DNA of 64,000 bases from Calliopsis andreniformis (taxonomy: Eukaryota > Arthropoda > Insecta > Hymenoptera > Andrenidae), in NCBI RefSeq assembly GCF_051401765.1, contig NW_027480422.1:14464001-14528000 (forward strand), in the 5' to 3' direction. Below, one piece after another: positions 24,640-38,440 of this stretch. Position numbers and translations under genes: made by a program. The notes beneath the pieces were generated by a model. The model ran no database searches, was not told the origin of the DNA, and was given only the letters and a program-made list of their open reading frames with translations. Position 1 is the first letter of the stretch; the number at the start of each line of letters is the position of its first letter.

Positions 24640-25770
24640 GATGGAATTATTCGTTTTATACGATGGAAAAACTGTTGTGCTTATTCTGTATTTTATGCTC
24701 CGGGCGTAGACTTCTAAGGCCCTAGCTATTCGGTTTGGTAGGGCAACACCCTACAGTGAAGCCTAGGTTGCCTGGAACGTAGAAATGCCTATCACATTCA
24801 CACGGGTTGCAATTATTCGTGTTATACGATGGAAAAACCGTTGCATTTTCATTGTATTTTATGCTTCGGGCGTTGACATCTAAGGCCCTAACGATTCTAT
24901 CTGGTGGAGCAACGCCCTCGAGTGAAGCCTAGGTTGACCGGAACGTAGAAATGACCATAACTTTCACACCCGTTGCTATTATTTGTTTTATACGATGGAA
25001 AAACTGATGTATCTTTATTGTATTTTATGCTTCGGGCGTTGACTTCTAAGGCCCTAACTATTCGGTCTGGTGGAGCAACGCCCTAGAGCCAAGCCTAGGT
25101 TGCCCGGAACGTAGATATGGCCATTACTTTCACACTGGATGCAATTATTCGTTTTATACGATGGAAAAGCTGTTGTACTTATTCTGTATTTTATGCTTCG
25201 GGCGTTGACTTCTAAGGCCCTAACTATTCGATCTGGAGGAGCAACGCCCTAGAGCCTAGCCTAGGTTGCCCGGAACGTAGATATGGCCATTACTTTCATA
25301 CTGGATGCAATTATTCATTTTATACGATGGAAATACTATTGTATTTTTATTCTATTTTATGCTTCGAGCGTTGACTTCTATGGCACTAACTATTCGATCT
25401 GGTGGAGCAACGACCTAGAGTGAAGCCTAGGTTGCCCGGAACGTAGAAATGACCATGACTTTCACACTGGTTGCAATTACTCCTGTTATACGATGGAAAA
25501 ACTGTTGTATCTTTATTGTACATTATGCTTTGGGCGTTGACTTCTAAGGCCCTAACTATTCGATCTGGTGGAGCAACGCCCTAGAGCCAAGCCTAGGTTG
25601 CCCGGAACGTAGATATGGCCGTTACTTTCACACTGGATGCAATTATTCGTTTTATACGATGGAAAAACTGTTGTATTTATTCTGTATTTTATGCTTCGGG
25701 CGTTGACATCTAAGGCCCTAACGATTCTATCTGGTGGAGCAACGCCCTCGAGTGAAGCCTAGGTTGACGG
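24640..25770 (+). repeat. Last V-derived block of the left domain
   Basis: Follows 20,480-21,600 at an offset near 4149-4151; CTTTGGGCGT at 25,528 corresponds to 21,379. It ends around 25,770, where TTGACGGGAACGTAGAAATAACC begins a run of monomers without close relatives in the window. Confidence 0.7.
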
Positions 25771-28700
25771 GAACGTAGAAATAACCATAACTTTCACACT
25801 CGTTGCTATTATTCGTTTTATACGATGGAAAAACTGTTGTACTTATATTGTATTTTATGTTTCTGGCGTTGAGTTCTTAGGCCCTTACTATTCGATCTGG
25901 TGGAACAACGCCCTAGATTGAAGCCTAGGATGCCCCGAGCGTAGAAATGACTACCACTTTCACACGGGTTGCAATTATTCGTGTTGTACGATGGAAGAAC
26001 CGTTTCATTTTCATTGTATTTTATGCTTCGGGCGCTGACATCTAAGGCACTAACGATTCTATCTGGTGGAGCAACGCCCTAGGGTGAAGCCTAGGTTGAC
26101 CGGAACTTAGAAATGACCATAACTTTTACACCGGTTGCTATTATTCGCTTTATGCGATGGAAAAACTGTTGTATTTGTTTTGCATTTTATGCTTCTGGCG
26201 TTGAATTCCAAGGCCCTAACAATTCGATCTGGTTGAGCGACGCACTAGAGCGAAGCATAGGTTGCGCGGAACGTAGAAATGACCATTACCTTCACACTGG
26301 TTGCAGTTATTCCTGTTATACGATGCAAAAACTGTTGTATTTTTATTGTATTATATGCTTCGGGCGTTGACTTCTAAGGCCCTAACTATTCGATCTGGTG
26401 CAGCAATGCCCTAGAGTGAATGCTAGGTTGCCCGGAACGCAGAAATGGCCATTACCTTCACACAGGATGCAATTATTCCTGTTTTACGATGGAAAAGCTG
26501 TTGTATTTATATAGTATTTTATGCTTCTGGTGTTGACTTCTTAGGCCCTTACTGTCCGGTCTGGTGGAACAACGCCCTAGATTGAATCCTAGGTTGCCCG
26601 GAGCGTAGAAATGACTATCACTTTCACTTTGGTTGCAATTATTCGTTTTATACGATGGAATAGCTGTTGTATTTATATTCTGTTTTATGCTTCTGGCGTT
26701 GAATTCTTAGGCCTTAACAATTCGTCCTGGCGGAACAACGCCCTAGAGTGAAGCCTAGGTGGCCCGGAACGTAGAAATGACCATCACTTTCACACTGGTT
26801 GCAATTACTCCTGTTATAAGATGGAAAAACTGTTATATCTTTAATGTATTTTATGCTTCGGGCGTTGTCATCTGAGGCCCTAACGATTCGATCTGGTGGA
26901 GCAACGCCCTAGAGCCAAGCCTAGGTTGCCCGGAACGTAGAAATGACCATTACCTTCACACTGGTTGCAATTATTCATTTAATAGGATGGAAAAACTATT
27001 GTATTTTTATTGTATTTTATGCTTCGGGCGTTGACTTCTATGGCCCTAACTATTCGATCTGGTGGAGCAACGCCCTAGAGTCAAGCCTAGGTTGCCAGGA
27101 ACGTAGAAATGACCATTACCTTCACACTGATAGCAATTATTCATTTTATACGATGGATAAACTGTTGTATTTTTGTTTTATTTTATGCTCCGGGCGTAGA
27201 CTTCTAAGGCCCTAGCTATTCATTCAGGTGGAGCAACGTCCTAGAGCGAAGCCTAGGTTGCGCGGAATGTAGAAATGACCATTACCTTCACACTGATTGC
27301 AACTATTCATTTTAAACGATGGAAAAACAGTTGTATTTTTATTGTATTTTATGCTCCGGTCGTTGACTTCTATGGCCCTAGCTATTCGATCTGGTGTAGC
27401 AGCGCTCTAGAGTGAAGCCTAGGTTGCCTGGAACGCAGAAATAACGATTATCTTCACACTGATTGCAATTACTCATTTTATACGATGGAAAAGCTATTGT
27501 ATTTTTATTGTATTTTATGCTTCTGGCGTTGACTTCTTAGTCCCTTACTATTGGATCTGGTGGAACAACGCCCTAGTGTGGAGCCCAGGTTGCCCGGAAC
27601 GTTGAAATGACCATTAGCTTCACACTGGTTGCAGTTATTCCTGTTATATGATGGAAAAACTGTTGTATTCTTATTGTATATTATGCACCTGGTGTTGACT
27701 TCTTAGGCCCTAACTATTCGATCTGGTGTAGCAACGCCACAGAGTTATATCTAGGATGGCCGGAACGTAGAAATGGCCGTCACTTTCACACTGGTTGCAA
27801 TAATTCGCTTTATACGATGGAACAGCTGTTGTATTTTTATTGTATTTTATGCTCCGGGCGTAGACTTCTATGGCCCTAACTATTCGATCTGGTGGAGCAA
27901 CGCCCTAGAGCCAAGCCTAGGTTGCCCGGAACATAGATATGGCCATTACTTTCATACTGGATGCAATTATTCATTTTATACGATGGAAATACTATTGTAT
28001 TTTTATTCTATTTTATGCTTCGAGCGTTGACTTCTAAGGCGCTAACTATTCGATCTGGTGGAGCAACGCCCTAGAGTGAAGCCTAGGTTGCCCGGAACGT
28101 AGAAATGACCATACCATTCACACTGGTTGCAATAATTCCTGTTATACAAGGGAAAAACTGTTGTATTTATATTGTATTTTATGCTTCGGCGTTGACTTCT
28201 AAGGCCCTTACTATTCGATCTGGTGGAGCAACGCCCTAGAGCCAAGCCTAGGTTGCCTGGAACGTAGATATGGCCGTTACTTTCACACTGGATGCAATTA
28301 TTCGTTTTATACGATGGAAAAACTGTTGTATTTATTCTGTATTTTATGCTTCGGGCGTTGACTTCTAAGGCCCTAGCTTTTGGATCTGGTTGAGCAACGC
28401 CCTAGAGCGAAGCATAGGTTGCCCGGAACGCAGAAATGACCATTACCTTCACACTGGTTGCAGTTATTCCTGTTATACGATGCAAAAACTGTTGTATTTT
28501 TATTGTATTATATGCTTCGGGCGTTGACTTCTCAGGCCCTAACTATTCGATCTGGTGCTGCAACGCCCTAGAGTGAATCCTAGGTTGCCCGGAACGCAGA
28601 AATGACCATTACCTTCACACTGGTTGCAGTTATTCCTGTTATACGATGGAAAAACTGTTGTATTTTTATTGTATTATATGTTGTGGGCGTTAACTTCTCA

Positions 28701-29970
28701 GGCCCTAACTATTCGATCTGGTGGAGCAACTCCCTAGAGTGAAGCCTAGGATGGCCGAAACGTAGATATGACCATAACTTTCTCACCGATTGCAATTATT
28801 CGCTTTATACGATGGAAAAACTGTTGTATTTGTTTTGTATTTTATGCTTCTGGCGTTAACTTCTAAGGCCCTAACAATTCGATGTGGTGGAACAACGCCG
28901 TAGAGTGAAGCCTAGGTTACACGGAACGTACAAATGACCACCACATTCACACTGGTTGCAATTATTCGTTTTATACAATGGAAAAACTGTTGTATCTTTA
29001 TTGTATTTTATGCTTCGGGCGTTGACTTCTAAGGCCCCAACTATTCGATCTGGTGGAGCAACGCCCTAGAGTGAAGCCTAGGTTGCCCGGAACGTAGAAA
29101 TGACCATTACTTTCACGCTGGTATCAATTATTCCTGTTATACAATGGAAAAACTGTTGCATTTTTATTGTATTTTATGCTTCTGCCGTTGACTTCGAAGT
29201 CCCTAGCTATTCGATCTGGTGGATCGACGATCCAGAGCGAAACCTATGTTGCCCGGAACGTAGAAATGACCAGTACTTTTACACTGGTTGCCAATATTCC
29301 CGTTATACGATGGAAAGACTGTTGTATTTATATTGTATTTAATGTTTCTGGCGTTGACTTCTTAGGCCCTAACTATTCGATCTGGTGGGGCAACGCGCTA
29401 GAGTGTAGCCTAGGTTGCCCGGAACATAGAAATGGCCATTACCTTCACACCGGATGCAATTATTCGTTAATACGAATGAAAAACTGTTGTATTTATATTG
29501 TATTTTATGCTTCTGGCGTTGACTCCGTAGGCCCTAGCTATTCGATCTGGTGGAACAACGCCCTAGAGTCAAGCCTAGGTTGCCCGGAACGTGGAAATGA
29601 CTACCACTTTCACACTGGTTGCAATTATTCCACTTATACCATGGAGAAACTGTTGTATTTATATTGTATTTTATGATTCTGGCGTTGACTACTAAGGCCG
29701 TAGCTATTCGATCTGGTAGAGCAACGCCCTAGAGTGAGGACTAGGTTGCCCGGAACGTAGAAATGACAATTACTTTCACACTGGTTGCAACTATTGGTTT
29801 TATACGATGGAAAATCTGTTGTATTTATTTTGTATTTTATGCTCCGGGCGTAGACTTCTAGGGCCCCAACTATTCTATCTGGTTGAGGAACACACTAGCG
29901 TGAAGCCTAGGTTGCCCGGAACGCAGAAATGACCAGGACCTTCACACTGGTTGTAGTTATTCCTGTTATA
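25771..29970 (+). repeat. Divergent monomer zone
   Basis: About 25 monomers continue in phase, but I could not match runs of them to other parts of the window at near identity. Substitutions look individual, for example CCCCGAGCG near 25,933, TTGTACGATGGAAGAACC near 25,984 and AGTAATACGAATGAAAAAC-like changes near 29,465. A few single monomers resemble subtypes amplified elsewhere: 27,901-28,030 resembles the left-domain monomer with TTTCATACTGG, and 27,731-27,765 has the CAGAGTTATATCTAGGATGG variant that dominates after 38 kb. This looks like older, less homogenised satellite. Confidence 0.75.
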
Positions 29971-31235
29971 CGATGGAAAAGCTGTTGTATTTAAATTGTA
30001 TTTTATGCTCCTGGTGTTGACTTCTTAGGCCCCAACTATTCGATCTGGTGGAGCAACGCCTCAGAGTTATACCTAGGATTCCCGGAACGTAGAAATGGCC
30101 ATCATTTTCACACTGGTTGCAATTATTCGTTTTATACGATGGGAAAGCTGTTGCATTTATATTGTGTTTTATGCTTCAGGCGTTGACTTCTTAGGCGCTA
30201 ACTATTCGAACTGGTGGAGCAACGCCCTAGAGTGAAGCCTATGTTACCGGAACGTAGGAATGACCATAACTTTCACACTGTTTGCAATTATTCATTTTAT
30301 ACGATGGAAAAACCGTTGTATTTATATTGTATTTTATTCTTCTGGCGTTGACTTCGTAGGCCCTAACTATCCGATCTGGTGGAACAACGCCCTAGAGTGA
30401 TGCCTAGGTCTCCCGGAACGCAGAAATGACCATTACTTTCACACTGGTTGCAATTATTCCTGTTACACGATGGAAAATCTGTTGTATTTATATGGTATTT
30501 TATTCTTCTGGCGTTGACTTCTTAGGCCCTAATTATTCGTTCTGGTGGAACAACGCCCTAGAGTGAAGCCTAGGATGCCCGGAACGGAGAAATGACAATA
30601 ATTTTCACACCGGTTGCAATTATTCGTTTGGTACGATGGTAATACTGTTGTATTTGTTTTGTATTTTATGCTTCTGGCGTTGACTTCTTAGGCCCTAACA
30701 ATTCGATCTGACGGAACATCGCCCTAGAGTGAAGCCTAGGTTTCCCGGAACGTAGAAATGGCCATTACATTCACACTGGATGCAATTATTCGTGTTATAC
30801 GATGGAAAAACCGTTGCATTTTCATTGTATTTTATGCTTCGGGCGTTGACTTCTAAGGCCCTAACTATTCCATCTGGTGGAGCAACGCCCTAGAGTGAAG
30901 CCTAGGTTGCCCGGAACGTAGGAATGACCATAATTTTCACATCGGTTGCAATTATTCGTTTTATACGATGGAAAAACTGTTGCATTTGTTTTGTATTTTA
31001 CGCTTCTGGCGTTGACTTCTAAGGCCCTAACAATTCGTTCTGGCGGAACAACGCCCTAGAGTGAAGCCTAGGTTGCCCGGAACGTAGAAATGACCATCAC
31101 CTTCACACTGGTTGTAATTACTCCTGTCATGCGATGGAAAAACTGTTGTATCTTTATTGTGTTTTATGCTTCTGGCGTTGACTTCTTAGGCCCTGACCAT
31201 TCGATCTGGTGGAGCTACGCCCTAGAGTGAAGCCT
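29971..31235 (+). repeat. Duplicated 1.27-kb segment, copy 1
   Basis: From GCTGTTGTATTTAAATTG (TTAAATTGTA at 29,991) to GGAGCTACGCCCTAGAGTGAAGCC near 31,235 this matches 34,617-35,882 at offset 4647, one base short of 28 monomers. Shared private variants include GATGGGAAAGCTG, CCTATGTTACCGG and TTTGGTACGATGGTAATACTG. Confidence 0.8.
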
Positions 31236-32609
31236 AGGTTGCCCGGAACGTAGAAATGACCATTACCTTCACACTGGTTGCAATTATTCGTTTTATACGA
31301 TGGAAAAACTGTTGCATTTGTTTTGTATTTTACGCTTCTGGCGTTTACTTCTAAGGCCCTAACAATTCGTTCTGGCGGAACAACGCCCTAGAGTGAAGCC
31401 TAGGTTGCCCGGAACGTAGAAATGACCATCACTTTCACACTGGTTGCAATTACTCCTGTTATACGATAGAAAAACTGTTGCATCTTTATTGTATTTTATG
31501 CTTCGGGCGTTGACTTCTAAGGCCCTAACTATTCGATGTGGTGGAGCAACGCCCTAGAGCCAAGCCTAGGTTGCCAGGGACGTAGAAATGACCATAACTT
31601 TCACACTGGTTGCAATTATTCGTTTTATACGATGGAAAAACTGTTGTACTTATTTTGTCTTTTATGCTTCGGGCGTTGACTTCTTAGGCCCTAACTATTC
31701 GATCTGGTGGGCCAACGCCCTAGAGTGAAGCCTAGGCTGCACGGAACGTAGAAATGACCATTACTTTCACACTGTTTGCAATTATTCATATTATACGATG
31801 CAAGAACTGTTGTATTTACATTGTATTTTATGCTTCTGGCGTTGACTTCTTAGGCCCTAACTATTCGATCTGGTGGAGCAACGCCCTAGAGTGAAGGCTA
31901 GGTTGCCCGGAACGAAGAAATGACCATTACCTTCACAATGGCTGCAGTTATTCCTGTTATATGATGGAAAAACTGTTGTATTCTTATTGTATTTTATGCA
32001 CCCTGTGTTGACTTCCTAGGACCTAACTATTCGATCTGGTGGTGCAACGCCTCAGAGTTATATCTAGGATGGCCGGAACGTAGAAATGGCCGTCACTTTC
32101 ACACTGGTTGCAATTATTCGCTTTATACGATGCAACAGCTGATGTCTTTCTATTGTGTTTTATGCTTCTGGCGATGACTTCTTAGACCCTAGCTATTCGA
32201 TCTGGTGGATCAACACCCTAGAGTGAAGCCTAGGTTGCCCGGAACCTAGAAGTGACTATCAGTTTCACACTGGTTTCAATTATTCGTGTTATACGATGGA
32301 AAAACCGTTGCATTTTCATTGTATTTTATGCTTCGGGCGTTGACTTCTAAGGCCCTAACTATTCCATCTGGTGGAGCAACGCCCTAGAGTGAAGCCTAGG
32401 TTGCCCGGAACGTAGAAATGACCATAATTTTCACATCGGTTGCAATTATTCGTTTTATACGATCGAAAAACTGTTGCATTTGTTTTGTATTTTACGCTTC
32501 GGGCGTTGACTTCTAAGGCCCTAACAATTCGTTCTGGCGGAACAACACCCTAGAGTGAAGCCTAGATTTCCCGGAACGTAGAAATGACCATCACTTTCAC
32601 ACTGGTTGC
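31236..32609 (+). repeat. Mosaic monomers between duplicated blocks
   Basis: In-phase monomers of mixed subtypes. Some pairs recur at 36,200-37,000 (GATAGAAAAACTGTTGCATC and the TTGCCAGG(G/A)ACG monomers). 32,030-32,160 holds the CTCAGAGTTATATCTAGGATGG monomer, which recurs with small changes near 33,530. Confidence 0.6.
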
Positions 32610-33290
32610 AATTACTCCTGTTATACGGTGGAAAAACTGTTGCATCTTTATTGTATTTTATGCTTCGGGCGTTGACTTCTAAGACCCTAACTATTCGATC
32701 TGGTGGAGCAACGCCCTAGATCCAAACCTAGGTTGCCCGGAACGTAGATATGGCCATTACTTTCACACTGGATGCAATTATTCGTTTTATACGATGTAAA
32801 GACTGTTGTATTTATTCTGTATTTTATGCTTCGGGCGTTGACTTCTAAGGCCCTAACTATTCGATCTGGTGGAGCAACGCCCTAGAGTGAGGCCTACGTT
32901 GCCCGGAACGTAGAAATGACCATTACCTTCACACTGATTGCAATTATCCATTATATACGATGTAAAAACTATTGTATTTTTATTGTATTATATTCTTCGG
33001 GCGTTGACTTCTCAGGCCCTAATTATTCGATCTGGTGGACAAACGCCCTAGAGTGAAGCCCAGGTTGCACGGTACGTATAAATGACCATTACTTTCACAC
33101 TGTTTGCAATTATTCATATTATACGATGCAAAAACTGTTGCATTTTGATTGTATTTTATGCTTCGGGCGTTGACTTCTAAGGACCTAACTATTCCATCTG
33201 GTGGAGCGACGCCCTAGAGTGAAGCCTAGGTTGCCCGGAACGTAGAAATGACCATCACCTTCACACTGGTTGTAGTTACTCCTGTCATGC
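32610..33290 (+). repeat. Duplicated segment at 8-monomer offset, copy 1
   Basis: Matches 33,938-34,618 at offset 1328, exactly eight monomers. Shared markers are GATCCAA(A/G)CCTAGG, GAGGCCTACGTTGCC, ATTATATACGATGTAAAAAC and GGTGGACAAACGCC (GACAAAC at 33,038 and 34,366). About four monomers at 33,291-33,937 lie between the copies. Confidence 0.75.
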
Positions 33291-33937
33291 GATGGAAAAA
33301 CTGTTGTATCTTTATTGTGTTTTATGCTTCTGGCGTTGACTTCTTAGGCCCTGACCATTCGATCTGGTGGAGCTACGCCCTAGAGGGAAGCCTAGGTTGC
33401 CCGGAACGTAGAAATGACCATTACCTTCACACTGGTTGCAGGTATTCCTATTATATGAAGGAAAAACTTTTGTATTCTTCTTGTATTTTATGCACCTTGT
33501 GTTGACTTCCTAGGCCCTAACTTTTCGATCTGGTGGTGCAACGCCTCAGAGTTATATCTAGGATGGCCGGAACGTAGAAATGGCCGTCACTTTCACACTG
33601 GTTGCAATTATTCACTTTATACGATGCAACATCTGATGTCTTTATATTGTGTTTTATGCTTCTGGCGATGACTTCTTAGACCCTAGCTATTTGATCTGGT
33701 GGATCGACTCCCTAGAGTGAAGCCTAGGTTGCCCGGAACCTAGAAGTGACTATCACTTTCACACTGGTTTCATTTATTCGTGTTATACGATGGAAAAACC
33801 GTTGCATCTTCATTGTATTTTATGCTTCGGGCGTTTACTTCTAAGGTCCTAACTATTCCATCTGGTGGAGCAACGCCCTAGAGTGAAGCCTAGGTTGCCC
33901 GGAACGTAGAAATGACCATAATTTTCACATCGGTTGC
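33291..33937 (+). repeat. Spacer monomers between the duplicated segments
   Basis: About four in-phase monomers, including one with private changes (ATATGAAGGAAAAACTTTTG near 33,450) and the CTCAGAGTTATATCTAGGATGG subtype near 33,543. Together with 32,610-33,290 they form the eight-monomer period. Confidence 0.6.
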
Positions 33938-34618
33938 AATTACTCCTGTTATACGGTGGAAAAACTGTTGCATCTTTATTGTATTTTATGCTGCGGGCGT
34001 TGACTTCTAAGGCCCTAACTATTCGATCTGGTGGAGCAACGCCCTAGATCCAAGCCTAGGTTGCCCGGAACGTAGATATGGCTATTACTTTCACACTGGA
34101 TGCAATTATTCGTTTTATACGATGGAAAGACTGTTGTACTTATTCTGTATTTTATGCTTCGGGCGTTGACTTCTAAGGCCCTAACGATTCGATCTGGTGG
34201 AGCAACGCCCTAGAGTGAGGCCTACGTTGCCCGGAACGTAGAAATGACCATTACCTTCACACTGATTGCAATTATCCATTATATACGATGTAAAAACTAT
34301 TGTATTTTTATTGTATTATATGCTTCGGGCGTTGACTTCTCAGGCCCTAATTATTCGATCTGGTGGACAAACGCCCTAGAGTGAAGCCCAGGTTGCACGG
34401 AACGTATAAATGACCATTACTTTCACACTGTTTGCAATTATTCATATTATACGATGCAAAAACTGTTGCATTTTCATTGTATTTTATGCTTCGGGCGTTG
34501 ACTTCTAAGGACCTAACTATTCCATCTGGTGGAGCGACGCCCTAGAGTGAAGCCTAGGTTGCCCGGAACGTAGAAATGACCATCACCTTCACACTGGTTG
34601 TAGTTACTCCTGTCATGC
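33938..34618 (+). repeat. Duplicated segment at 8-monomer offset, copy 2
   Basis: Second copy of 32,610-33,290. It ends within CATGCGATGGAAAA near 34,618, where the first copy continues with ACTGTTGTATC and this one switches to GCTGTTGTATTTAAATTG, the start of the 1.27-kb duplicated segment. The two duplications therefore abut at one exchange point. Confidence 0.75.
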
Positions 34619-35882
34619 GATGGAAAAGCTGTTGTATTTAAATTGTATTTTATGCTCCTGGTGTTGACTTCTTAGGCCCCAACTATTCGATCTGGTGGAG
34701 CAACGCCTCAGAGTTATACCTAGGATTCCCGGAACGTAGAAATGGCCATCATTTTCACACTGGTTGCAATTATTCGTTTTATACGATGGGAAAGCTGTTG
34801 CATTTATATTGTGTTTTATGCTTCTGGCGTTGACTTCTTAGGCGCTAACTATTCGAACTGGTGGAGCAACGCCCTAGAGTGAAGCCTATGTTACCGGAAC
34901 GTAGGAATGACCATAACTTTCACCCTGTTTGCAATTATTCATTTTATACGATGGAAAAACCGTTGTATTTATATTGTATTTTATTCTTCTGGCGTTGACT
35001 TCGTAGGCCCTAACTATCCGATCTGGTGGAACAACGCCCTAGACTGATGCCTAGGTCTCCCGGGACGCAGAAATGACCATTACTTTCACACTGGTTGCAA
35101 TTATTCCTGTTACACGATGGAAAATCTGTTGTATTTATATGGTATTTTATTCTTCTGGCGTTGACTTCTTAGGCCCTAATTATTCGTTCTGGTGGAACAA
35201 CGCCCTAGAGTGAAGCCTAGGATGCCCGGAACGGAGAAATGACAATAATTTTCACACCGGTTGCAATTATTCGTTTGGTACGATGGTAATACTGTTGTAT
35301 TTGTTTTGTATTTTATGCTTCTGGCGTTGACTTCTTAGGCCCTAACAATTCGATCTGACGGAACATCGCCCTAGAGTGAAGCCTAGGTTTCCCGGAACGT
35401 AGAAATGGCCATTACATTCACACTGGATGCAATTATTCGTGTTATACGATGGAAAAACCGTTGCATTTTCATTGTATTTTATGCTTCGGGCGTTGACTTC
35501 TAAGGCCCTAACTATTCCATCTGGTGGAGCAACGCCCTAGAGTGAAGCCTAGGTTGCCCGGAACGTAGGAATGACCATAATTTTCACATCGGTTGCAATT
35601 ATTCGTTTTATACGATGGAAAAACTGTTGCATTTGTTTTGTATTTTACGCTTCTGGCGTTGACTTCTAAGGCCCTAACAATTCGTTCTGGCGGAACAACG
35701 CCCTAGAGTGAAGCCTAGGTTGCCCGGAACGTAGAAATGACCATCACCTTCACACTGGTTGTAATTACTCCTGTCATGCGATGGAAAAACTGTTGTATCT
35801 TTATTGTGTTTTATGCTTCTGGCGTTGACTTCTTAGGCCCTGACCATTCGATCTGGTGGAGCTACGCCCTAGAGTGAAGCCT
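34617..35882 (+). repeat. Duplicated 1.27-kb segment, copy 2
   Basis: Copy of 29,971-31,235. Visible differences are few, for example CACCCTGTTTGC near 34,922 for CACACTGTTTGC, and TAGACTGATGCC with CGGGACGC near 35,041 for TAGAGTGATGCC with CGGAACGC. It leaves the shared sequence at GAAGCCTAG|ATTTCCCGG near 35,882. Confidence 0.8.
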
Positions 35883-38440
35883 AGATTTCCCGGAACGTAG
35901 AAATGACCATCACTTTCACACTGGTTGCAATGACTCCTGTTATACGGTGGAAAAACTGTTGCATCTTTATTGTATTTTATGCTTCGGGCGTTGACTTCTA
36001 AGGCCCTAACTATTCGATCTGGTGGAGCAACGCCCTAGATCCAAGCCTAGGTTGCCCGGAACGTAGATATGGCCATTACTTTCACACTGGATGCAATTAT
36101 TCGTTTTATACGATGGAAAAACTGTTGCATTTGTTTTGTATTTTACGCTTCTGGCGTTGACTTCTAAGGCCCTAACAATTCGTTCTGGCGGAACAACGCC
36201 CTAGAGTGAAGCCTAGGTTGCCCGGAACGTAGAAATGACCATCACTTTCACACTGGTTGCAATTACTCCTGTTATACGATAGAAAAACTGTTGCATCTTT
36301 ATTGTACTTTATGCTTCGGGCGTTGACTTCTAAGGACCTAACTATTCGATCTGGTGGAGCAACGCCCTAGAGTGAAGGCTAGGTTGCCCGGAACGTAGAA
36401 ATGACCATTACCCTCACACTGGTTGCAGTTATTCCTGTTATATGATGGAAAAACTGTTGTATTTACATTGTATTTTATGCTTCTGGCGTTGACTTCTTAG
36501 GCCCTGACCATTCGATCTGGTGGAGCAACACCCTAGAGTGAAGCCTAGGTTGCCCGGAACGTAGAAATGACCATTACCTTCACACTGGTTGCAATTATTC
36601 GTTTTATACGATGGAAAAACTGTTGCATTTGTTTTGTATTTTACGCTTCTGGCGTTGACTTCTAAGGCCCTAACAATTCGTTCTGGCGGAACAACGCCCT
36701 AGCGTGAAGCCTAGGTTGCCCGGAACGTAGAAATGACCATCACTTTCACACTGGTTGCAATTACTCCTGTTATACGATAGAAAAACTGTTGCATCTTTAC
36801 TGTATTTTATGCTTCGGGCGTTGACTTCTAAGGCCCTAACTATTCGATCTGGTGGAGCAACGCCCTAGAGCCAAGCCTAGGTTGCCAGGAACGTAGAAAT
36901 GACCATAACTTTCACACTGGTTGCAATTATTCGTTTTATACGATGGAAAAACTGTTGTACTTATTTTGTATTTTATGCTTCGGGCGTTGACTTCTAAGGC
37001 CCTTACTATTGGATCTGGTGGAACAACGCCCTAGAGTGGAGCCTAGGTTGCCCGGAACGTAGAAATGACCATTACCTTCACACTGGTTGCAGTTATTCCT
37101 GTTATACAATGGAAAAACTGTTGTATTTTTATTGTATGATATGCTTCGGGCGTTGACTTCTCAGGCCCTAATTATTCGATCTGGTGCAGCAACGCCCTAG
37201 AGTGAATCCTAGGTTGAACGGAACGCAGAAATGACCATTACCTTCACACTGATGGCAATTACTCATTTTATACGATGGAAAAACTGTTGTATTTTTATTG
37301 TATTTTATGCTCCGGGCGTAGACTTCTAAGGTCCTATCTGTTCGATTTGGTAGCGCAACACCCTACAGTGAAGCCTAGGTTGCCTGGAACGTATAAATGA
37401 CCATAACTTTCACACTGGATGCAATTATTCGTTTTATACGATGGAAAAACTGTTGTATTTGCATTGTATTTTATGCTTCTGGCGTTGACTTCTTAGGCCC
37501 TAACTATTCGATCTGGTGGAGCAACGCCCTAGAGTGAAGGCTAGGTTGCCCGGAACGTAGAAATGACCATCACCTTCACACTGGTTGTAATTACTCCTGT
37601 CATGCGATGGAAAAACTGGTGTATCTTTATTGTGTTTTATGCTTCTGGCCTTGACTTCTTAGGCCCTTACCATGCGATCTGGTGGAGCAACACCCTAGAG
37701 TGAAGCCTAGGTTGCCCGGAACGTAGAAATGACCATTACCTTCACACTGGTTGCAATTATTCGTTTTATACGATGGAAAAACTGTTGCATTTGTTTTGTA
37801 TTTTACGCTTCTGGCGTAGACTTCTAAGGCCCTAACAATTCGTTCTGGCGGAACAACGCCCTAGAGTGAAGCCTAGGTTGCCCGGAACGTAGAAATGACC
37901 ATCACTTTCACACTGGTTGCAATTACTCCTGTTATACGATAGAAAAACTGTTGCATCTTTATTGTATTTTATGCTTCGGGCGTTGACTTCTAAGGACCTA
38001 ACTATTCGATCTGGTGGAGCAACGCCCTAGAGCCAAGCCTAGGTTGCCAGGGACGTAGAAATGACCATAACTTTCGCACTGGTTGCAATTATTCGTTTTA
38101 TACGATGGAAAAGCTGTTGTACTTATTTTGTATTTTATGCTTCGGGCGTTGACTTCTTAGGCCCTAACTATTCGATCTGGTGGAGCAACGCCCTAGAGTG
38201 AAGGCTAGGTTGCCCGGAACGTAGAAATGACCATTACCCTCACACTGGTTGCAGTTATTCCTGTTATGTGATGGAAAAACTGTTGTTTTTACATTGTATT
38301 TTATGCTTCTGGCGTTGACTTCTTAGGCCCTAACTATTCGATCTGGTGGAGCAACGCCCTAGAGTGAAGGCTAGGTTGCCCGGAACGTAGAAATGACCAT
38401 TACCTTCACACTGGTTGCAGTTATTCCTGTTATATGATGG
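35883..38440 (+). repeat. Mosaic monomers before the 24-monomer HOR
   Basis: In-phase monomers whose subtypes mostly reappear inside the 24-monomer unit: 36,580-37,480 is close to 39,730-40,600 and 37,500-38,100 to 40,640-41,240. The order is similar but interrupted, so this reads as a partial, older copy of the downstream unit. Confidence 0.65.

Noticed and set aside
29167..29676. Open frame of 169 codons, the longest in the window
   Set aside because: It spans just over three monomers (498 bp = 166 codons). Since 166 = 1 (mod 3), the frame passes through the same DNA in all three frames, and it is open only because this diverged stretch lost the usual stops. No start context, domain or codon bias sets it apart.
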